Assembly: GCA_035079385.1 (NCBI GenBank)
Contig: JAVHKY010000008.1
Coordinates: 2,650,001 to 2,714,000, forward strand
Direction of reading: 5' to 3'
DNA from: Aspidiotus rigidus
Lineage: Eukaryota > Arthropoda > Insecta > Hemiptera > Diaspididae
Length of the DNA: 64,000 bases
Every line of letters starts with the position of its first letter. Position 1 is the stretch's first letter. Positions 56,870 to 64,000 of the stretch are shown here, in pieces. Position numbers and translations under genes: made by a program. Below the pieces are notes generated by a model. That model had not been told where the DNA came from. It did not search any database and saw only the letters and a program-made list of their open reading frames with translations.

Positions 56870-59040
56870 ACAAGCATTAGTAGGAAAATCCAGACGACCG
56901 GCCTCCCTCGGAACACATATATTTCAGAAGTCTTACACCTTACCTTATTTTTCTCTCACTCGTGTGTAAAATGAATCATAGTCAAATTACAGTTTTTTTG
57001 AAGAATGTCAGCGGAAAATTGGATAGGTAATCAATTATCTTTTTTAGGAAATTTCATTCGAAAAAAATAATAATAATGCGATTCTGATAATCATGTACGG
57101 AAAAACGAGTGCGGGAGTATTGACGAAATTTATTACGAATCATTCTAAAATTGCGGAGGTTTCTTACGAAACCAACAAAGATAAACGCAAATTCATCATT
57201 CTTCTTTCGGTTGTACATTCCCAGAATTAGGAGTTGACACATAACACACAAGTAGGTTGCATAATGATGACACTGGTGATAGTAAACGAGTCAAATAAGG
57301 CGAATTACGCGATATTCGATATAATGCTGTACATTACTAAAGTAACACAGTCAAGTTAAGCTTACCACATTCGACCAAGTAGTTTGGTGCAAAAAAAAAA
57401 AAAAAATCAACCTGTTCTGCACGCGTTCCATACGAGGAGGGTACATGAAAAAATAATTTTTTTAATACCCGAGATTATCAAACACGTAATTCACTGAACC
57501 TCGTTTGAATTTCTACAACTGCGTGACTTTACAATTTAAGAAAAAATTTTGCTAAAATGAATACCGAAGTATAATCATATATAAAATGAGATATGTAGTG
57601 GAAAAACATCTTTTTCGATGTACATTGATCATCATAACGATAGCGAATTCATGAGTATACCGGACCAATCATCGACCAGTACCATCTTGGCTGCAGGCCC
57701 AAATTCACGAACACAATCAGACTGGCGAGCTGAAATATTAAAATTAGCAAAATTAGACTACTAAATGAGGATTATCACCAATACATTTGTCAACTGAAAG
57801 GTGATCTCTAAGATGGAGTTCTAAAAATTCTACCATGTACGTAATTTCAGCTCCTACGCCAATAGGCCTCCTACAAGATGTCTACCCAGCACAATATTGC
57901 CGTAACGGAGAAGCTGTTCTAAGTATAGAAAGTTCTTTGTCGACAAATTCGCCGTCCACTGGGTACTGTTTGAAATTTTTGACCTACAAATAGCTTTGGA
58001 CTATTGGACTGTAAGAAGGAGTCGTATAAAGCAGACTGTGAACGTATACCTCTCATAAAACAAATTCTCTACACTCCTCAATCAATTCCGTTGTTGAACC
58101 TGGGAGTTTTCAACGATTTACTTGTTCCAGGAAGAAGGGGTCTTTGCCGAGAAATGTATACCCGTACTGCAAATCATGATACCAAGGGTAGGTGTGCCAG
58201 CTTTGACCTACTTTAAAAAGAATAGAATTGACACGGTCCGAAACGTTACGGCTCGACATAATGACAGAATACTCACAGAGTAGTTGAAGTCGGAGAAAAT
58301 TGGACGTACTCGAGAAATTATTGAAGAAGACCATCGGTATCCGAAAAAAAGGGTTCTGACCTAGTTCCGGTCGAGGAAAAATTTAGAATTTTAAGCTATA
58401 TACGAGAATGCTTTTCGATCTACACTGAATAAGGTATTATTTTCCGTTTTTGATGGGTTTGATCTATAATATGTCTCTCTCACCTTCATTTCTTGTCGAG
58501 GAAAAGGAGACAAAAAGAAGAGTAAGGGTTGAATGGAGGACAGGAAAGAAATGTTCATTAAAATTATAACCTCAGCAGTTTTAACAACCTTATCAGTACA
58601 AACGCTATGAGAACATGAATCAAACCTTGAAATTTATGTATGTAGCGCACTACTTATACACCTCTCTCATCTTCATATTTTGCCGAGGAGAATGGAGAGA
58701 AGGAAGAGGCAGGGATGAATGAGGCAGGAGAGCAAAGTTCATCGAAGTTACAACACCTACGCAGTTTCAAAACTCATTTTAGACTGGAAACTTGATGTAC
58801 GTACTTGCTTCTCATACGCCGCTCTCATCCCCTTTTCCAGACCGCAGAACACACGCTTTGAGAAAATAATCAAAACTTGTATTTATGAATGTAGTGCGCT
58901 ACTTATATGCCTCTCTCTCATCCTCATTTCTCCTCGAGAAAAAAGCGGGGGGGGGGATTCTCTAAAATTACCAAAACTCAAAGTTGAAATTCACAAATGT
59001 AGTGCTTAATTTACGTGCCAATTGACACAATAAGTTGTGC
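56870..59040. other. mostly unique sequence; tandem-like TTATA...CTCTCTCATC motifs near 58.6-58.9 kb
   Basis: No gene recognised apart from the possible exon at 57851. GTAGCGCACTACTTATACAC followed by CTCTCTCATCTTCAT (about 58650) recurs at about 58890, about 240 bp apart, indicating an old tandem duplication. Confidence 0.45.
57851..57957 (+). CDS. possible coding exon, unidentified gene (part 2)
   Basis: Acceptor TAATTTCAG ends at 57850. Completing the split codon from 54138, the frame reads TPTPIGLLQDVYPAQYC, RNGEAVLSIESSLSTNSPST. The donor is weak (GG|GTACTG). A plausible terminal exon at 58131 (acceptor CTTGTTCCAG, KKGSLPRNVYPYCKS, stop at 58179) would be in phase. Evidence is splice phase and composition only. 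Confidence 0.33.
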
Positions 59041-59054
59041 ACCGGCTTCTTAAG

Positions 59055-59333
59055 TCGTAATAATTACACGAATCCGTTCCTTTAAGTTACGGCTATCCAT
59101 ACTAAACAATAAAGAGGAATACTCCGACGTGGAGTATCAAATGTAACACTAAACACCGACGAAGAAACCAAATATGAGAGGAAAACGAAGCGCGTTGCTT
59201 CCGAAATTTCAGAAAAAGGAACTGTAAATACGCCGCAGAAGCGAATTACACGAAGTTACGGCTATCCATACTAAACAATAAAGAGGAATACTCCACGTCG
59301 GAGTATTCCTCTTTATTGTTTCGTAATAATTAC
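59055..59333. repeat. 42-bp duplication with perfect 22-bp hairpin, flanked by 13-bp direct repeats
   Basis: 59084-59125 and 59253-59294 are identical over 42 bp. In the second copy the last 22 bp (59273-59294) are followed, after loop ACGTC, by their exact reverse complement (59300-59321). TCGTAATAATTAC occurs at both 59055-59067 and 59321-59333, as a target duplication would. The first copy keeps only a short stem (ACTCCGACGTGGAGT). Confidence 0.85.
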
Positions 59334-59489
59334 TCTGGCGTGCTAGTATTAAACTGAATCCACAATATTTCAACTTAATTGCTAACCTCCACTCCTTATT
59401 CTGAATTTGCCTTTGAGCGTTTGTACAAGCATGACCTCGGGACTTGATACATTTCAACTTTTGCAATACTCTTATCTATATCGTGCATA

Positions 59490-61020
59490 CGAGTCGGACT
59501 TGGTAAAATATTGACCTTTGAGCCAATGTAAAACCAAATACATCATACTATCGAATTGGTTAAACCTAAAATCCATCCTCTCTCCTTCTTCCCTCCCTTC
59601 CCTCTATAAATTCAATGATTTAGAGCTGACTTTGTACTTCTTATCGCAATTGACCTTGATCTCCCGAAGGTTATCCTGATGACGACATAGGTTGAGCAAG
59701 TATTAGTATATGCTATCATTAAGGACTTAGATAGAGCAAGCGGAATGGTAGGGTTAGAGCCATAAATCTACTTGAACTTGCGTCCCTGATCTCGATTGAC
59801 CTTCACCTGCATAGGGACTACTTGGATGACGTAAATATTAATATGTTACCCCGGGGTTGTGAATTTGAATATTATTTCGAAAGAATAGGAGGAAGCTAAG
59901 GCGAAATCTCCTGGTGAGTTCAGCGGTCTCGACCTGCCATTGAGCCTCTGACTCCGACTGACCTTGACCCGTAAAATTACTACTCTAATGACGTCATAAG
60001 TGAGGCTTCCAGCCTTCGGGGCGGGACTTACTAAAATGTTGACTCCTAAACCAATACACAACTTGGTATACCGCACTTGTACATTTATCAAATTAGCCTG
60101 GTTTAGGAGGTCAGACCACACTCTCCCTCACAGTGAGTCCAATAACCTTGAATTGACTTCATGGCTCTGATTCCGACTGACCTTGACTTATACAGGTGAC
60201 TTTACTGATGACGTCATAGGCAAGGCAATTATTAGTATTATTATACTCCTCTGAGGGATCTCTAGAGCGGACATGAACGTGGAAGGAGCAGAATGGTCCA
60301 ACCTGACGTCACGCCTTGGACCCCAATTGATCTTGAATTTTAGTAGACTTACCCTAATGACGTCACAGTCTGGTGCTTCCGGGCGGGTGAGTGGAATTTG
60401 GGAAGTATATTGACTCCTAAATCGATGTGCAACTTGGTATTATATTGATCAAACTAACCTAGAACAGGGGTTGGAGCTACATTGGGTCCCTGTGCCTTTG
60501 ATACCAATCGACTACGCTACATCAAGGAATCTAGAGTGGACATAGCGTGAGAGAAAGCAGGATGCGATAAAAGAACAGAGAGGTCTGTGCGTAACCTCAT
60601 CAAGAGCTCTAAGGTCTCAACATGACGTCGCACCCTAGATGTTGATTGACTTTGATCTGCAAAATGACTACTCTAATGACGTCAGAAGCTAATGTCTCGA
60701 GTGTCTGAATGGGACTTATAAGTATTGACTCGTGAACCAATGTACAACTGCACTTATATTTTTATCAAACCAGCCTGGGTTAGGAGGTCAGGACATAAAT
60801 TCAATAATCTTGAAATGACCTCGCGTCTAAGAGCGCCAACTGACCTCGACCTACATACCGATTTCCCTTATGATGTCATAGGCTAAGCAATTATCAGTAT
60901 ATGCTACCCTAAGGAATCTAGAGTGAGCATTAGCATGGAAGGGCTGAGTACGGTAGAAGAAGTGGGCAGCCGGGATGTAACCCCTCTCGTAAGCTCCATG
61001 GTATCGCATTGAGGTCGTAT
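59490..61020. repeat. diverged long-period tandem repeat (about 320-530-bp units)
   Basis: Markers repeat in order. TTGACTCCTAAACCAATACA-like sequence occurs at about 59505, 60038, 60408 and 60724. A (T)GATGACGTCATAGG...AAGCAATTATTAGTAT block lies near 59680, 60207 and 60870, and GGAATCTAGAGTG-GCAT-like sequence near 59725, 60260, 60520 and 60905. Each unit carries at least one TGACGTCA palindrome. ORFs here (59846-60121, 60851-61084, 60904-61155 minus) are repeat-derived. Confidence 0.75.
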
Positions 61021-61039
61021 CCTTGCCCAAAAAGGGACA

Positions 61040-61650
61040 ACTATAGAACACAACTTCAAGGGTAGAGCATGGACTATGAGACATGAACTATGATCTTTAT
61101 TTTTTGCACATTCGCAGGGGTGAATAATTCCAAAGATGAACTGCCAAATATTCACAAAAGCTGACGAGTTATCACACTTAAGAACACTGGATTTCCAAAA
61201 AACTGTAAACCAGAGACAAAACTACGATTTGTTGATAAAATGGAAGACAAGGAGGATATACCTATTGAAATTGAGTTTACTTAAGCTGATACAACTTCAG
61301 CTTTCTCCGACAAAAGCAACCAAACCTGCCGAATCCTTCTGCAAGTAAAATATTGAGAGACAACCAGATTCACAATAGACTTAGTTTCTCCTCCGCTCAT
61401 AGCTCTAAAGGCTATATTTAGATTAGCCCTGGGCATTCTAGCACACGGTCACACCCTTCGCACACAAAACTATTGAAGTTGCCTACAGTTTACTTACTTT
61501 TTTGCCCTGACTCATGAACTTACTTTTTGCTTTTTTTTACAACTACCGGTACCTTCAAAAATATCGATGAGGAAGGTCTAGCCTTCTACACCTTAAAAAT
61601 CGGGAAAGGTCGACATCCTAAAACTCAGAAATAATGTTTGATTGAGTTGG
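61040..61650. other. no gene recognised
   Basis: Between the tandem repeat and the 61.66-kb exon. A minus-strand acceptor-like TTTTACTTGCAG at about 61345 opens only a short frame, so it is not claimed as the next exon. Confidence 0.4.
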
Positions 61651-61658
61651 TCTCTTAC

Positions 61659-62671
61659 CTCGAAGAATTTCCTGCTACTACGGTGCTGCCTCCCTGATTT
61701 CCAATAGAATGTAAAGTCGTACTCGAAGAAACTTCAGCTACTGGTTTTTCCTTAACAATGCTGTTCCGCTGTATGGATACATTCTCTTTCTGCAATTCGT
61801 TATACTTCCCCGTAGAATCCAACGTTTTATTTGGCGTCACTTCAGACGTAATTGTTGAAGATACAGGTGATAGTTTCGTGACGTTTTCGTTCTGCTGTAC
61901 AAGAGTCGGAACCTCCTTTACTTTTCCCACAGATTCCGATATACTGGTTTGAGTTACCTCAGAACTTATTGTTGGAGATGGAGGTGATGTTTTCGCGACG
62001 CTTTCAGTCATTTGCTGGACAGGTGTTGGGACTGTTCCCAAGGACTCCATCGGCTTGGTTGGAGTTACGTCCGAACTTGTTGTTGGAGATGAAGGTGATG
62101 TCGTCGCAACACTTTCATTTGTTTGCTGGATAGGGGTCGTAGGTTCATTCACTTTTCCCAGTTTTTTGTCCTGACTCTCTGTAGTATTTCCTGGGCCTGC
62201 CTTAACGTTTATATTCTTTCCCGATTCATTTTCTGTCGAATTCGTTTGTGTTTGTGCTGTAACTGCTTGTATGTTTGTGGTTCGCTCTTCCAATTCATCC
62301 GACATCGAAGCGGTTTTCAGGTTATTTGATTCCTCCTGCATTCTGTTCAAGAGCTCTTCTTCTTCTTCTTGCTGCATCTCTTCTTCCATTTCGTTTTGCG
62401 TGAGAAATTCCATCATTTCTAATTCATTTTCGATCTGCGCGTAGTCATCATTTCTCTGTATCATACATAGATGAAAATAAAAGTTATAAAAAGTGGTAGT
62501 TATCGAAAAGCTACGAGAGACCACTTGATGGAGGTTACTTACTTCAGTCTTTCCATAGACTCGTACTACCTCTTCGGGTTCTTCGTCCGCAGAATGATCG
62601 AAAAGAATAATCCACAAGAAATAGGTGACGAGCGCAGCAATGAAAACATTGAAAAATATGCGAGGTCGCAT
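61659..62671 (-). CDS. type II membrane protein with Ser/Thr-rich stem (first two coding exons, 3' part missing)
   Basis: Exon 1 62671-62543 starts at ATG 62671 (MRPRIFFNVFIAALVTYFLW; an earlier TTG is not used). It has a hydrophobic signal-anchor at residues 5-24. Exon 2 is 62455-61659. The 87-bp intron (GAA|GTAAGTAAC ... ATGATACAG) is in frame, so an unspliced reading also looks open. Exon 2 gives a Glu/Gln-rich, probably coiled-coil stretch (about 50-85). A Thr/Ser/Pro region follows, with three 37-40-residue repeats (143-182, 183-219, 220-258; core T-VQQ-ESV-K-SP-SPT-SSEVT) and many N-X-S/T sequons. The donor TCGAG|GTAAGAG at 61658 shows that the protein continues. Topology and stem suit a Golgi resident such as a glycosyltransferase, but no catalytic domain is visible. 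Confidence 0.8.
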
Positions 62672-63420
62672 TTTGCGACTGAATTCAAAGATGTTCAAGA
62701 ATACTTTTTACAAAAAATAGTCTACGTATCCATCGTAAAGAGCATCCGACAGAAACTTGTAACACCCGAACGAATTTATCTCAAGACATGAATTTCTTTC
62801 ACTACGTTATATGATTTTTCTATACTGACGGTCTCAAGTCAAAAATGGGATCCATTTCAACCCACCGTGAGCGTAAACACCAATAATGATGTTTGTTATC
62901 TATTTTAGTTAGAAAATTGAGCCAGACGACCAGGGCTGTTTTGTCGCGACCATGCACGTTATCGGTACGAAGTAAACTTTAATTTGAAAACCTGACGACA
63001 TAAGCTAACTTAGCGAGCGTTATCAAAATGTATTACGACCCGTCGAAATAGTTCGAACTGTTTATTCCAAATAAACGGATAAGTAAAAACAGAAAATTTT
63101 AAAATGGGCTTTTATTTGCATAACAAAAGCAAGGGCACATCGAAATTCGGCTGATGTTGACTTCATGTGCAAATAATACGAACAAAGAAAGAAAGTAACC
63201 ACGCATATAAAAAGATAATTTGGAGAAATACAGTCAGAGTTGTGAGTATAGGTGATGAAGAATCGTTGGTATTTGTAGATATTTATTCTGAAGGTAACAA
63301 TGTTATGATGAGCAGTATTCAAAAATTAATATTCCTTTTTTTACTATGATAAATTTAAGTTGCACTTTTTGACAAGAGTATAAAAGACAATAGAAAATCT
63401 TCTGTCAGAGCCAAATAGAA
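62672..63420. other. upstream region of the minus-strand gene
   Basis: Should contain the 5' UTR and promoter of the minus-strand gene, but no TATA box, initiator or second exon can be assigned. ORFs 62471-62791 and 63062-63322 are shadows or unsupported. Confidence 0.4.
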
Positions 63421-63429
63421 AAAATTAAA

Positions 63430-63856
63430 TGCTGTCCCGAGTCCCCTAGAGCCTAAAGTTTTTCCAAGTCCTGAAAATCATGATGTGACAACTTGAACGC
63501 GCTGCAATTTCAAGGAAGCCGTCGTCTTTCCAAGTCATATAGCTCGGAGGTCGGGATCTTTCTAAGTCTCCCTCTTGTCATATATAGCTCGGAGGTAGGA
63601 ATTTTTCTAAGTCCCCTTCTTATCATATATGGGTTGGCTAGAGGGTCGAAATTTTTCCGAGTCCCCTCCTATCATATATAGCTCGAGAGTCGAAATTTTT
63701 CCAAGTCCCCCTTCTACCATATATAGCTCGGAGGTCGGAATTTTTCCAAATCCCCCTCCCTCTCCGTGACGTCATCAACCTCGCTCGCGCTCGCGGACGA
63801 AAATTTCCTGGGGGTACACCCAACAAAAGAGATAGCAGGTTGCCTGCCAGAAGACC
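63430..63856 (+). mobile_element. hairpin-capped minisatellite element, family A (second copy, five units)
   Basis: The same left block (TGACAACTTGAACGCGCTGC, CAATTTCAAGGAAGCCGTCG) and right block (GTGACGTCATCAACCTCGCT) as 30225-30589, but with five rather than four ~45-bp units between about 63530 and 63760. The left hairpin is mostly lost (TGCTGTCCCGAG remains). The right hairpin is AGCAGG-TTG-CCTGCC, altered in sequence yet still paired. Confidence 0.75.
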
Positions 63857-64000
63857 ACGTTTCATGTCTACTGTACTGTACAGGAAGCTACCGCATAGGC
63901 CTAACTATAGCAGTCTAGCACGGCCTACTGTAGTTTAGGACTAGTATAATCCCAGTATAAAGATAGGGGGGAGGTTCTAGCCTAGTTCAAGCATAGTGTA

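Noticed and set aside
61300..61350. Next exon of the minus-strand membrane-protein gene after acceptor TTTTACTTGCAG
   Set aside because: In the required phase the frame stops after about 18 residues with no motif; not enough to claim it.
63530..63760. Regularly spaced ~45-bp repeats resembling a CRISPR array
   Set aside because: The units are contiguous minisatellite copies without unique spacers, in a eukaryotic genome.

Overview
The window is nuclear DNA from an arthropod, almost certainly an insect. It has GT-AG introns, dense transposon debris and a clear E93 (Eip93F/Mblk-1) gene, the ecdysone-pathway transcription factor with two Pipsqueak-type helix-turn-helix domains. A fragment of very AT-rich mitochondrial DNA sits inside the window and reads correctly only with the invertebrate mitochondrial code. 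The order is not resolved; a fast, rearranged mitochondrial genome would suit Hymenoptera, Hemiptera, Thysanoptera or Psocodea.

Layout. 1-20.0 kb has no convincing gene. It holds LINE remnants (6.97-7.35 and 10.3-12.3 kb), a microsatellite, tRNA-derived SINEs (16.1-16.65 kb), arrays of a GTCGA-rich repeat, and the mitochondrial insertion (17.46-19.0 kb). 20.04-40.68 kb is E93 on the + strand. Its three recognised coding exons (20065-20235, 33349-33917, 38332-40681) join in phase to about 1029 codons. Intron 1 (13.1 kb) carries a Penelope-like element with a GIY-YIG endonuclease, a second Penelope fragment, a pogo-like MITE, a minisatellite-carrying element capped by hairpins, and short tandem repeats. 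Intron 2 (4.4 kb) is about half GTCGA-rich arrays. 40.7-45.9 kb is mostly unique sequence downstream of E93, partly its likely 3' UTR. 46-49 kb and 52-57 kb are repeat-rich, including a large inverted repeat and a foldback element with an AT-rich core. 59.5-61.0 kb is a diverged long-period tandem repeat. 61.66-62.67 kb on the - strand holds the first two coding exons of a type II membrane protein with a Ser/Thr-rich stem of three repeats. 63.43-63.86 kb is another hairpin-capped element.

The genes do not form an operon-like unit. E93 is the only well-identified gene. The - strand gene converges on it from the right, and its remaining exons were not found. The most unusual material is non-genic. 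One item is a family of short elements whose two ends are GC-rich hairpins forming perfect terminal inverted repeats around a variable number of about 45-bp units. A second is an insertion in which a poly(A) tract and a short LINE-like 3' end are joined directly to mitochondrial nad5/trnT/nad6/cob sequence.
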